Source of the DNA: Bryobacterales bacterium F-183
Lineage (GTDB): Bacteria; Acidobacteriota; Terriglobia; Bryobacterales; Bryobacteraceae
Direction of reading: 5' to 3'
Length of the DNA stretch: 64,000 nucleotides
Assembly (NCBI GenBank): GCA_016865505.2
Contig: AP025252.1
Coordinates: 4,610,137 to 4,674,136, forward strand
Shown in pieces: positions 54,041-62,450 of this stretch (within the stretch, counting starts at the first letter, position 1; each line of letters opens with the position of its first letter). The position numbers were made by a program, and so were the translations under genes. The notes under the pieces are model-generated. The model made no database searches, had not been told where the DNA came from, and saw nothing but the letters and a program-made list of their open reading frames with translations.

Positions 54041-54403
54041 ATGCAGATGCGGAAAACCATTCTGGTTGTCGACGATAGCGCTGCCGAAGTAAGAATGATG
54101 CAAGCGGCCCTGGAAGGTCGCGGCTACGACGTGGTCACTGCATCGGACGGCGAAGAGGCCATCGCGCAAACGCATCTGTGCCATCCCGATCTCGTCCTTC
54201 TCGACATCGTCCTCCCCAAGCGCAATGGCTACCAGGTGTGCCGCGAACTCAAGGGCCTGCAGTCCCCGCCCAAGGTCATCATGGTGAGCAGCAAGTGCCA
54301 GGAATCAGACCGATTCTGGGGTATGAAGCAAGGCGCAGACCAGTACATTACCAAGCCGATTGACCGTAACGTACTCGCATCTGCCGTCGAACAGCTTCTT
54401 TAA
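54041..54403 (+). CDS. CheY/PilH-like single-domain response regulator
   Basis: 120 residues. A complete receiver: ILVVDDSAAEVRMM, LVLLDIVLPKRNG (phospho-Asp), IMVSSKCQE, and the Lys in YITKPIDRN. No output domain, so it acts by binding a partner. ATG codons at 54041 and 54047 are both possible. It lies 46 bp after the TPR-zinc-ribbon-receiver gene; the two may share a signalling path, as PilG and PilH do. Sequence does not show which kinase feeds it. Confidence 0.92.
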   Translation: MQMRKTILVVDDSAAEVRMMQAALEGRGYDVVTASDGEEAIAQTHLCHPDLVLLDIVLPKRNGYQVCRELKGLQSPPKVIMVSSKCQESDRFWGMKQGADQYITKPIDRNVLASAVEQLL

Positions 54404-54840
54404 TCGCGCGGTCCAGCCCCACCGCTCTTGTGTCAGCCACAACGAGAAACATTCAAACTCCCAGCAGTACGGACGAAGAGCTTAGTAACAGCAATTCCGT
54501 TCATGGCGGGCCTTTGATAGGCAGGCCAGCAAGTCAAATATGGCTCCGCACCCGTTCTCTCGGGCTCTTTCCGCAAGGATTCTCGACCATCGAATCTTTT
54601 TGGAGAGGGCCGGAGAGAGCGGTTTTTTTGCTTTCCCACTCCGACTGACCTCAATCACGGAAATGCCTTGCTTGACTTTCCTCACCCACCGCACAGATAA
54701 TCACAGCTAACCCGCCCTGTCGCGAGGCAAGCCTGTTCGTACTTGCGAATTGTGCCGCTGCCCCTCTTCCTTTCGACAAATGAGGCGCGCGCCGCCTTCG
54801 CCTGGATTCATCCAACCACAGCCAGGAGACGTCCTCGACC
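54404..54840. other. 437-bp gene-less stretch with a candidate terminator
   Basis: No supported gene. AAGGATTC (54575-54582) pairs with GAATCTTT (54592-54599), 8 bp with one G-U, followed by T's: a candidate terminator for the regulator. The minus strand has a 70-codon frame (54482-54694) with AERARENGCGAIFDLLAC that looks faintly protein-like and could be part of a repeated element. The last 40 bp hold a possible SD (AGGAG) for the next gene. Confidence 0.5.
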
Positions 54841-55983
54841 ATGCTCAATAAGACCGAACTCGCAGCGCGGGGGTTCTCGCGCCGCAGCTTTGGACGGATC
54901 GCCACCGTCGTTACCGCGGGCACCACACTTCCCTTCTTCAATGAGTTTTCACTTGCCCAGCAGGCAGCACCGCGCGGAAGCCGTGGCGCTATGCCGACCG
55001 ATGCGGTGCGCATCAGTTCCAATGAAAACCCTCTCGGTCCCTGCCAGGATGCGCTCGACGCGATCTACAAGGTGGCAAAGTACGGCGGACGCTACTCCCC
55101 GTTCGGCGAACAGCAGCAATTCATCAAAGCCGTAGCCGACACCGACGACCTCAAACCCGACTACATCGCCGCCTACGCCGGCTCCAGCGACCCTCTCCAT
55201 CGCGCTGTCTGCGCCTTCACCTCGCCCACCAAGAGCCTCGTCATGTCGGACCCCGGTTATGAAGCCGGTGGACGTACCGCTGAGTTCATCGGCGCCAAGG
55301 TACACCGCATCCCGCTGCGTAAGGACTTCTCTCACGACGTAGAGGCAATGGTCAAGGCAGATCCCAACGCCGGCATCATCTACATCTGTAACCCCAACAA
55401 CCCCTCCGGCAGCATGACCTCCATGAAGGACATCGAGTGGGTTGTGGCCAACAAGCCCAAGGGATCGATCCTCCTGCTCGACGAAGCCTACATCCACTTC
55501 GCCCAGGACGAAACCGGTGCACCGCTCGTCAAGGCCGATAAGGACGTCATCATTCTCCGTACCTTCTCGAAGGCATACGGTATGGCCGGTATCCGCGCAG
55601 GTACAGCCCTCGGCCGTCCCGACCTCCTCGAAAAGCTCCGCCCCTACGGTTCCGGCATGCTACCCATCACCGGTCTCGTGGCGGCCACCGCAAGCCTCCG
55701 CAACAAGACCCTGATCGCCGAACGCCGCAAGATCAACAAGGACATCCGTGAGAACGTCTTCGAGTTCCTGGACTCCAAGAAGTTCTCCTACGTCCCCTCG
55801 GTCAGCAACAAGTTCATGCTCGAGGTCGGACGCCCCGGCATGGACGTCGTCAATGCGCTCGCCAAGGAAAAGGTCTACATCGGCCGCGTCTGGAAGATCT
55901 GGCCCACCAAGGTACGCGTCACCATCGGTACCCAGGAAGAGATGGACAAGTTCAAGGCCGCGCTCGTCAAAGTGATGGCGTAA
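54841..55983 (+). CDS. Tat-exported HisC-like aminotransferase
   Basis: 380 residues. The N-terminus GFSRRSFGRIATVVTAGTTL is a Tat signal, cleaved near residue 40. The rest is a class I/II PLP aminotransferase of the histidinol-phosphate type: SSNENPLGP, CNPNNPSGS, LLLDEAYIHF and the PLP-lysine motif RTFSKAYGMAGIRAG. All catalytic positions look intact. A PLP enzyme sent to the periplasm already folded is unusual, and this is not the biosynthetic HisC. The amino acid it acts on is unknown. A strong terminator follows. Confidence 0.9.
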   Translation: MLNKTELAARGFSRRSFGRIATVVTAGTTLPFFNEFSLAQQAAPRGSRGAMPTDAVRISSNENPLGPCQDALDAIYKVAKYGGRYSPFGEQQQFIKAVADTDDLKPDYIAAYAGSSDPLHRAVCAFTSPTKSLVMSDPGYEAGGRTAEFIGAKVHRIPLRKDFSHDVEAMVKADPNAGIIYICNPNNPSGSMTSMKDIEWVVANKPKGSILLLDEAYIHFAQDETGAPLVKADKDVIILRTFSKAYGMAGIRAGTALGRPDLLEKLRPYGSGMLPITGLVAATASLRNKTLIAERRKINKDIRENVFEFLDSKKFSYVPSVSNKFMLEVGRPGMDVVNALAKEKVYIGRVWKIWPTKVRVTIGTQEEMDKFKAALVKVMA

Positions 55984-56003
55984 CCCACCTACCCAAAAAC
56001 AAG

Positions 56004-56042
56004 AACCGCGGATCAGGCATCACCTGGTCCGCGGTTTTTTCT
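56004..56042. terminator. Strong, probably bidirectional, terminator
   Basis: AACCGCGGA (56004-56012) pairs with TCCGCGGTT (56028-56036), with an inner CAGG/CCTG extension, followed by a T-run to 56040. An A-rich stretch upstream (55995-56003) would serve the convergent gene ending at 56061. Confidence 0.88.
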
Positions 56043-56060
56043 TGTCTGACAAATCAGCAG

Positions 56061-56951
56061 TTAGGCAGTCTTATCCAAGAACGCCTTCGCCTGCGCAATA
56101 CCTTCGTACTCCGGCGTCTTCTCGCCCTCGAACTCGATGCCCACCCAGCCCTTATAACCGGCATCCTTCACGATCTTCATCAGCCGCGCCAGATCCATCT
56201 TCGTCTCATTGCCATCCGGCCCAAACTCAAAGCACTTGAAGCTCACGCCCTTCGCCCAGGGCATCATCTTGGCCACCGCGTCGTACCGGTCCGTATTGCC
56301 GTAGAAATTTCCAAAGTCCGGCAGCAACCCGAAATTCGGTAGATTCACCAGCTTCATCAGCCGAACCAGGATCTCCGGATCCGACGTCAGTCCGCCGTGA
56401 TTCTCGATGATCACGTTCAGGTTCAGCTTCTTCGCGTACCCTGCCAAGTCCGTAAAGCTCTCCGCGCAGCAGTTCAGGTAGTTCGTGATCTCCTCGGGCG
56501 TCTTCGGCTGCTTATCCGGGTACATGTTGACGCGAATCGAATGCCCGCCGAGCTCCGCCGTGTAGTCCAGCCACTTGTAATGGTTCCGGGACGCCTTCAT
56601 GCGATCAGCCTTCACCGAATGCCCCATCAACCCTTCGTCGTCGCACATGATGAGTACACACTTGGTGTTGGTGGACGCCATGTTGCGCTTCAACCGCTGG
56701 ATATACCCCTGCGTAGGGGACTCCCAAAGCGTGTTGACGAACTCCAGACCCTCAATCCCAAACTTCTCCCGCGCCAGCTTGGGAAAATCTAAATTCTTCA
56801 ACTGGCCCGAGCGAATCGCCTTGTGAACGGACCATTCCGCCAGCGAGACTTGAAACCATTTCTGCTGCGAGGACTGCCCGAAGGCTGCGGCAGCGCCTGC
56901 AAGAGCCGCGGCAAAATGGCGGCGGTTGATGACACCAGTGCGATAAGACAT
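56061..56951 (-). CDS. Tat-exported TIM-barrel sugar phosphate isomerase/epimerase-like protein
   Basis: 296 residues from ATG 56951; the open frame further upstream lacks protein character. The signal NRRHFAAALAGAAAAFG is Tat-like. The AP-endonuclease-2/xylose-isomerase-like barrel is seen in FGIEGLEFVNTLWES, LNVIIENHGGLTSDP, LPDFGNFYG, KGVSFKCFEFG and WVGIEFEGEKTPE, with metal-ligand Glu, Asp and His residues in the usual places. It may isomerise a sugar or related compound outside the cytoplasm; substrate unknown. It is convergent with the aminotransferase gene. Confidence 0.87.
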   Translation of the reverse strand: MSYRTGVINRRHFAAALAGAAAAFGQSSQQKWFQVSLAEWSVHKAIRSGQLKNLDFPKLAREKFGIEGLEFVNTLWESPTQGYIQRLKRNMASTNTKCVLIMCDDEGLMGHSVKADRMKASRNHYKWLDYTAELGGHSIRVNMYPDKQPKTPEEITNYLNCCAESFTDLAGYAKKLNLNVIIENHGGLTSDPEILVRLMKLVNLPNFGLLPDFGNFYGNTDRYDAVAKMMPWAKGVSFKCFEFGPDGNETKMDLARLMKIVKDAGYKGWVGIEFEGEKTPEYEGIAQAKAFLDKTA

Positions 56952-57007
56952 GATTTCAAATGTTACTACGCAGGCAAGGCTGATAGACTCTTCTGAGCCG
57001 CCTCGAC

Positions 57008-58474
57008 ATGACAAGCCCAAAAACATTCCGCAATTGGGAACTGGACACGCTTCCGGAACCACCGCGCGCCGGTCCATCCCTCGCGGCACTCATCGGACCT
57101 GGGCTCCTCATGGCAGGTGCGAACATCGGCGGCGGCGAGTGGCTCTTCGGCCCCCTCGTGACCGCGCAGTACGGCGGCACCGTGATGTGGATCGCCACCC
57201 TCGCGATTCTCCTCCAATGCGCCTACAACCTGTCGGTGATGCGTTACACGCTCTACACGGGCGAAACCATCTTCGTCGGCTTCTTCCGCCTTCCCCCCGG
57301 CCCGCGCTTCTGGACCTGCTTCTACCTGATGTTCGAGTTTGGCGGCGTCTGGCCGTACCTCTCGTCCAACGCAGCCGTACCGCTAGCCGCCGTGATCCTC
57401 GGACGCCTCCCCAGTGCCAGCGATGGCGGCTTCGTCAAAGCTCTCGGCTACGGCATCTTCCTGTCGGCTTTCCTGCCGCTCATCTTCGGCGGCAAGGTCT
57501 ACACCACCATCGAGCGGATCATGACGGCCAAGCTCACGCTCATCCTCGGCTACCTGACCTTCGTCACCGTCTTCTTCGTCAGTGCACCCGTATGGTGGGA
57601 AATCCTCACAGGCTTCGTACGCTTCGGCTCCTTCCCCTCCGGCGACTTCAGTTGGGCGACCCTCGCGGCGTTCTCCGCAGTCGCCGGCGCCGGCGGACTC
57701 ACAAACTCGGCCTTCTCCAACTACGCGCGCGACAAAGGCTGGGGCATGGGTTCCAAAACCGGAGCAATTCCCAGCGCCATCGGCGGCCGCACCATCCGTC
57801 TCTCCCATAGCGGCAAGCGTTTTGACGAATCGATCTCGGAAAACCAAGCCATCTGGCGTCGCTGGCTCGGCGTCATCACCAGAGATCAATTCGCTCTCTG
57901 GGTCCCGGGATGCCTGCTCGGCATGGCTCTGCCTGCGATGTTCTCCTACCAGTTCATACGGGACATCAAAGTCGTCGAAGGCAACGCCGTCGCAGCACTC
58001 TCGGCACAAGCCATCGCCGCCCAGCACGGACAGATCTTCTGGTATTTGACCCTGCTCTGCGGCTTCCTCATCATGGCGCCGACCCAAGTCTCCCAACTCG
58101 ATCAGATCGCGCGCCGCTGGACCGACGTCCTCTGGATCGGCTCCGAACGTCTGCAAAGCTCGCCCGACGGGAGCGTCAAGAAGGTGTACTACACCATCCT
58201 CGCCATCTACATGGTTTGGGGACTCATCGCCCTCCGCATCACGCCCAACCCCTTGGTGCTCGCCATCGCAACAGGTGTGATGTGGAACTTCGCACTCGGC
58301 TTCTCCAGCTTGCACACCTTATGGGTGATGCTCCGTCTCCTGCCAAGACCGCTCCGTCCCGGCTGGCTGCAATGCGCGGGACTCCTCGGATGCGCCATCT
58401 TCTACATCGGAGTCTCGTCCATCGCCTTCGCCAAGGAGTGGCCCAAAGTAAGAGCCTGGCTAGCCACATGGTAG
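57008..58474 (+). CDS. Divergent Nramp-like transporter
   Basis: 488 residues with about 11 membrane segments. The overall layout follows Nramp (GPGLLMAGANIGGGEWLFGPL in the first helix). The metal-site motif DPGN of true Nramps reads IGGGEW, and the TM6 MPHN motif is absent, so the classical Mn/Fe-binding residues are missing. I infer a different substrate, perhaps Mg, Al or an organic ligand. This subfamily is, to my knowledge, common in Planctomycetes and Acidobacteria. It starts divergently from the TIM-barrel gene. Confidence 0.85.
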   Translation: MTSPKTFRNWELDTLPEPPRAGPSLAALIGPGLLMAGANIGGGEWLFGPLVTAQYGGTVMWIATLAILLQCAYNLSVMRYTLYTGETIFVGFFRLPPGPRFWTCFYLMFEFGGVWPYLSSNAAVPLAAVILGRLPSASDGGFVKALGYGIFLSAFLPLIFGGKVYTTIERIMTAKLTLILGYLTFVTVFFVSAPVWWEILTGFVRFGSFPSGDFSWATLAAFSAVAGAGGLTNSAFSNYARDKGWGMGSKTGAIPSAIGGRTIRLSHSGKRFDESISENQAIWRRWLGVITRDQFALWVPGCLLGMALPAMFSYQFIRDIKVVEGNAVAALSAQAIAAQHGQIFWYLTLLCGFLIMAPTQVSQLDQIARRWTDVLWIGSERLQSSPDGSVKKVYYTILAIYMVWGLIALRITPNPLVLAIATGVMWNFALGFSSLHTLWVMLRLLPRPLRPGWLQCAGLLGCAIFYIGVSSIAFAKEWPKVRAWLATW

Positions 58475-58480
58475 GCGTCC

Positions 58481-58516
58481 GTACCAGGCACGGTACCAGG
58501 CACGGTGCCAGGCACG
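58481..58516 (+). repeat. Three 12-bp tandem repeats (GTRCCAGGCACG)
   Basis: Units at 58481-58492, 58493-58504 and 58505-58516; the third differs in one base (GTGCC for GTACC). Each holds a near-palindrome (GTGCCAGGCAC type). Such GGTGCC/GGCACC motifs occur in REP-like elements near RAYT transposases in some bacteria, but no transposase lies here. Confidence 0.85.
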
Positions 58517-58972
58517 CCCAGACGTGAGTACTACGGATTTCGGGATATCGCGGCCCAGGGGAAATCCGCCACCGTCGCCAAGAACTCCGCAGGTACGTCG
58601 CCGCCCCGCCGATATGAGACGGGATCAAGCGGCAGCGAGCACCCTCGGGAGCCGCCATTTCGCGACCCCACCAAGGACCTCCAGGTGCAAACCAGCAGGC
58701 AGGCAGCGGCCCCGCCGAGGCGCCCCAAGCACCGCACTACCAACCCGTCCGAACACTGTTCCAATGATCGAGTCGAAGGACCGTTCCTAGTCGCACCGGA
58801 ACGGTAAACCTACGCCTAACTGGTTCGTGCACCGCCACGGACGACCACCGCGCTTGCCAGCACCTGGCAACGACAAGCCGTCAAGCAAGCAGCAACCGCC
58901 AAAAGGTCCCCGCAAGCCGCAGTACGACGACTTCAGAAGCAGCGGCCCTAAACCCAGAATCCCTTGTGGATC
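58517..58972. other. Gene-less stretch with a small hairpin
   Basis: About 450 bp with no frame that looks real; open frames are rich in Arg, Pro and Ser and lack motifs. A perfect TTGCCAG-CAC-CTGGCAA hairpin lies at 58854-58870 and is similar in sequence to the tandem repeats. It may be a decayed or structured element; nothing more can be said. Confidence 0.5.
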
Positions 58973-59434
58973 CTATGAACCCTCAATGATCGTGATCGTG
59001 AAGCGGCCTTCGTCACACACAAACGGCAAGCGGATGTGGGAGTGGTTCCCGCACAGCCGCATGGAATAGTTCGTACCCTGCACCACCGACGGCATCGACA
59101 GTGCAACGCCATCCGGCAACAGCGGCTTCAGGTTGCCGCCGACAATATTGGCTAACTCGCCCATCGCATCCTGGACGTCGTCGTCAAAGCCCTGCGGATT
59201 GCAGTCCGGCATTAGACGCCTGGTAAACTCCAACGCGAGGGGCATACTGCACTCGAGCAGCGTCGCGCCATTCCACGCACCAGCGAAATACACCGCCGAC
59301 GTGACTTGGCTGGGAATCAACTCGGTGCTATCCGGCAATGTGTTCACTTCAAGCTTCAGCATCAGCCGGAAGACGTCCTCAAACATCTGCGCGGCTTGAT
59401 CCCGGTACGTTTCCATGGAAGTGACTGTGAGCAT
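58973..59434 (-). CDS. cheX: CheX-like chemotaxis phosphatase
   Basis: 153 residues. The family signature DAMGELANIVGGNLKPLLP (acidic and Asn residues used to attack CheY-P) is clear near residue 90. A second-half strand pattern (ALSMPSVVQGTNY) completes the CheC/CheX fold. It would dephosphorylate CheY. It is the last gene of the chemotaxis operon, 33 bp after cheR. An internal ATG at 59416 is an alternative start. Confidence 0.88.
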   Translation of the reverse strand: MLTVTSMETYRDQAAQMFEDVFRLMLKLEVNTLPDSTELIPSQVTSAVYFAGAWNGATLLECSMPLALEFTRRLMPDCNPQGFDDDVQDAMGELANIVGGNLKPLLPDGVALSMPSVVQGTNYSMRLCGNHSHIRLPFVCDEGRFTITIIEGS

Positions 59435-59467
59435 GTGTCCTCTCTTGCTGCTCTCTCTGCGGCGCCT

Positions 59468-60298
59468 CTAGCGCACGCCCGGCTTGGTGTAATAGATTGC
59501 TTTGCCCACGGGATACCGCTCAAACTGCGTGTTCATTTGCAACATCGATTCGGCGGCGCCCAGCGTCAGGTATCCGTCCGGAGCCAGTACCCGGTAGATG
59601 CTCGACATAATGCGGTCCTTCGTTTCCACGTCGAAGTAGATGAGAACGTTCCGGCAGAAGATCAGGTCAAACGGACCCTTCCCGGTCATCGAGCGGCGTA
59701 GGTCGAACTGCTCGAAGCGGACCAGCTTGCGGACTTCTTCCTTGATCTGCCACTCGAGCCCCACCCGGTCGAAATACTTGACGAGCAACGGCGCTGGCAG
59801 ACCGCGGCCCACCTCCACTTGCATGTAGCGGCCCTGCCGCGCACGCGCCAGCACCTGCTCCGATAGGTCTGTCCCCAGCACGCGGATGTTCCATTCTCCA
59901 AAACCAGCCTCAAGCAGGTACATCACGATGGAGTATGCTTCCTGCCCGCTCGACGCAGCAGCAGACCAGACCGAGATCGTCCGTGTCGCTTCGCGGCGCT
60001 TCTTAAGCGCCGGCAGAATATGCGAACGAAGCGCGTCAAACGGCGACAAGTCGCGGAAGAACAGCGTCTCATTCGTGGTCATCGCCTCGACCACTTCCCG
60101 TCTCAGATCTTCCCTCGAAACGGCTCGCATCAGGTTGCAGAGGCCGTCAACGTTTCCAACACCTTCGCGCCTTGCAATCGGCGAAAGCCGCGCCTCTAAC
60201 AGGTACTGCTTCGAGTTGTCGAGGACGATCCCAGACTCCCGGTACACATGCTGCTGTAGGAACGAGTAGTTCTCCGTACTGATATCCGTGGTTGCCAT
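59468..60298 (-). CDS. cheR: Chemotaxis protein methyltransferase CheR
   Basis: 276 residues. The N-terminal helical domain ends with VEAMTTNETLFFRD, the classic CheR motif. The SAM-binding core has ISVWSAAASSGQEAYSIVMYL (normally WSAACSSGEE-like), VLGTDLSEQVLARAR and DLIFCRNVLIYFD. It methylates receptor glutamates for adaptation. It lies 3 bp after cheB. No receptor gene is in the window. Confidence 0.95.
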   Translation of the reverse strand: MATTDISTENYSFLQQHVYRESGIVLDNSKQYLLEARLSPIARREGVGNVDGLCNLMRAVSREDLRREVVEAMTTNETLFFRDLSPFDALRSHILPALKKRREATRTISVWSAAASSGQEAYSIVMYLLEAGFGEWNIRVLGTDLSEQVLARARQGRYMQVEVGRGLPAPLLVKYFDRVGLEWQIKEEVRKLVRFEQFDLRRSMTGKGPFDLIFCRNVLIYFDVETKDRIMSSIYRVLAPDGYLTLGAAESMLQMNTQFERYPVGKAIYYTKPGVR

Positions 60299-60301
60299 CG
60301 G

Positions 60302-61552
60302 TTACTTTCTTGTCCCCCAGACAGATTGCCGGCTCGATCCGGAAATCTGCGAACGGCAGCGTTCCAGAACATCGGGGATGATGTCGTGGAGCGGTAAAAT
60401 CTGATCCGCAAGGCCGGCGCGCGCAACGCCCCCCGGCATCCCCCAAACAACGCTCGTTGCCTCGTCCTGGGCCAGAATGTAGGCGCCGCTCGCGCGCAAC
60501 ACCTCGCACCCAAGCTGTCCGTCCTGCCCCATGCCGGTCAGAACTGCTGCGATGACAGAGCCGCGATAAACGTCGGCGAGGGAGCGGAAGAGCACGTCCA
60601 CGGCCGGCCGGCAGGAGTGTTCCGGAGCACTCTGGTCGAGAACGATTACCTGCCGTCCGCCTTGGTTTGCGACACGCATGTGATAGTTGCCGGGCGCAAT
60701 ATAAATGTGGCCCGGCTCGATTTCCATGTGGTCCGCCCCTTCGTGTACCGGTAGCGCGCAAACCGTTTGCAGCCGCTCGGCCAGAAGCTTGGTGAACGTC
60801 GCCGGCATGTGCTGCACGATGAGGATCGGAAGTGGAAAGTGCGCCGGAATCTGGGGCAGTATCTGGTGCAGTGCCGTAGGACCACCGGTGGAGATGCCGA
60901 TCGCAAATACATGCGGAGTCCCGAATACACCGGCAGGCCGTGGCGCGCCGGCCACTCCGCTCCCCGTTACGGTGGCGGGAGCCGGACTGTGCGTCACCGC
61001 TACCGGTGTCACCGTCAACGTCGTGGTACCGCTATGGGAGAAATCCGTACCGCGATCGGACGACAGTCCAGCCGTGTGAGGCATCCCCACAAGACCACGG
61101 GACGCACGTCCCAGTTGCTTGATCGATGGCTGCAGTTTGCTGCGGAGTGCCGACAACGCACCAACAGCGCCCTCGTCTGCAATCTGATTTTTGCTGATGC
61201 ACTCGCTGGCACCCAGCGATAGCGCCTCCAGGCTGTCGGCCGATCCACGCGGCGTATGCGAACTGATGACGATGATGCGAACCTTGGGAAAATCACGCCG
61301 GATCGCCCGCAAGGCCTCCATGCCGCCCATGTCAGGCATCTCAATATCAAGCGTCACGACATCGGGCCGGCACTGAGCGATGCGCTTCAGCGCCATCCTC
61401 CCCGTCCCTGCCGTACCCGCTAGCATGATCTCAGGGTCACCGGCGATCGCTGCCGAAACCAGACGGCGCGATACCGCCGAATCATCGACCACAAGCACAC
61501 GCACCGGGTCGTTGACGAGATCAAGAGGTTGCGTTGCTGCTGCTGAAGTCAT
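60302..61552 (-). CDS. cheB: Chemotaxis response regulator methylesterase CheB
   Basis: 416 residues, longer than usual (about 350) because of a Thr/Ala/Pro-rich linker near 165-205. The receiver has LVVDDSAVSRRL, phospho-Asp in VTLDIEMPDMGG and the Lys in CISKNQ. The esterase domain has the catalytic Ser in GISTGGP, His in LIVQHMP and Asp in LTGMGQDGQLG. It removes methyl groups from receptors when phosphorylated by CheA. Confidence 0.95.
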   Translation of the reverse strand: MTSAAATQPLDLVNDPVRVLVVDDSAVSRRLVSAAIAGDPEIMLAGTAGTGRMALKRIAQCRPDVVTLDIEMPDMGGMEALRAIRRDFPKVRIIVISSHTPRGSADSLEALSLGASECISKNQIADEGAVGALSALRSKLQPSIKQLGRASRGLVGMPHTAGLSSDRGTDFSHSGTTTLTVTPVAVTHSPAPATVTGSGVAGAPRPAGVFGTPHVFAIGISTGGPTALHQILPQIPAHFPLPILIVQHMPATFTKLLAERLQTVCALPVHEGADHMEIEPGHIYIAPGNYHMRVANQGGRQVIVLDQSAPEHSCRPAVDVLFRSLADVYRGSVIAAVLTGMGQDGQLGCEVLRASGAYILAQDEATSVVWGMPGGVARAGLADQILPLHDIIPDVLERCRSQISGSSRQSVWGTRK

Positions 61553-61588
61553 TTTCTACCGGCCTTTGGTCCGCTCACCACGCGCCCC

Positions 61589-61975
61589 TCATTCGACAAT
61601 GCCGAGCAGGCGCAATTTATCGGAAATCACCTCTTCGGTGAAGGGCTTCATGACGTACTCGTCAGCACCTGCGTGTAACGCCCGCGACATCTGTTCGATC
61701 TGTGTCTCGGTGGTCACCATCATGAGCTTCACGCTCTCATAGTCCGACTGAGATCGAACCTGCTGGACAAATTCAAGCCCGTTCATCTCGGGCATATTCC
61801 AGTCCACAAGCACCAGTTGGAGCGGCGCATCCGGCTCCTCCATCAGGGTCGGAAGCTTCGATAGCGCCTCTTTCCCGTTGGCGGCCTGACTCACATCAAA
61901 ACCGAGTGAACTCAGAGTCTTCGCCAGAATCATGCGGATTGCCCGCGAATCATCTACTACCATTGCCTTGGGCAT
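61589..61975 (-). CDS. cheY: Chemotaxis response regulator CheY
   Basis: 128 residues from ATG 61975, preceded by AGGAG 6 nt upstream; the longer frame to 62014 is less likely. The receiver is complete: MVVDDSRAIRMIL, LVLVDWNMPEMNG, MMVTTETQ, and the Lys in YVMKPFTEE. It carries the signal from CheA to the motor or pilus machine. It lies 52 bp after cheW in the operon. Confidence 0.94.
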   Translation of the reverse strand: MPKAMVVDDSRAIRMILAKTLSSLGFDVSQAANGKEALSKLPTLMEEPDAPLQLVLVDWNMPEMNGLEFVQQVRSQSDYESVKLMMVTTETQIEQMSRALHAGADEYVMKPFTEEVISDKLRLLGIVE

Positions 61976-62027
61976 TGCCGCTCCTATTTCCCCTTGCGTC
62001 GCAACTCTATTCATCCGATCGCCGCCC

Positions 62028-62450
62028 TTACTGCATCTGCATCGCGCGCTCGGTGTTCAGTACGAGCAGCAGTTTGCCATCCAGTTTGCAGACCCCCGCG
62101 ATCATCTCGCGTTGTGCGGCCGGCAGTGTGTCAGGCACGCGTTCATAGCAATCCGAATCCACTTCGAGGACATCGCCGATCTCATCCACCAGCAAGCTGA
62201 CGGCACCCTCATCCGACTGCATGACGAGGTTCATCGGTGTCACCTCCGGCGGCCGCGGCGTCAGACCCAGGCGATGACGCATGTCGAGCGCCGTCACAAT
62301 CTGGCCACGCAGGTTGATCAACCCGCGTACACCTTCCGGCGCAAGGGGCACCCCAGTCATTTCCTGATAGCGCAGCACCTCCTGCACCTTCACGACCTCG
62401 ATCCCGAAGAACAGATCGCCTACGTAGAACGTCGAGTACTGCTCGCTCAT
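62028..62450 (-). CDS. cheW: Chemotaxis adaptor CheW
   Basis: 140 residues. The SH3-like CheW fold shows FYVGDLFFGIEVVKVQEVL, GLINLRGQIVTALDMRHRL and LLVDEIGDVLEVD, all family landmarks. It links CheA to receptors. It overlaps cheA by 4 bp (ATGA) and so is probably translated with it. Confidence 0.95.
   Translation of the reverse strand: MSEQYSTFYVGDLFFGIEVVKVQEVLRYQEMTGVPLAPEGVRGLINLRGQIVTALDMRHRLGLTPRPPEVTPMNLVMQSDEGAVSLLVDEIGDVLEVDSDCYERVPDTLPAAQREMIAGVCKLDGKLLLVLNTERAMQMQ

Noticed and set aside
54404-54840. tRNA or small RNA gene in the gap
   Set aside because: No cloverleaf arms or CCA end could be found by eye; only a terminator-like hairpin is visible.
57383-58315. 310-codon acidic frame opposite the Nramp-like gene
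   Set aside because: Asp/Glu/Gly-rich shadow of a membrane-protein gene.
58505-58807. 100-codon frame after the tandem repeats
   Set aside because: It starts inside the repeat and is Arg/Pro/Ser-rich with no motif or ribosome-binding site.
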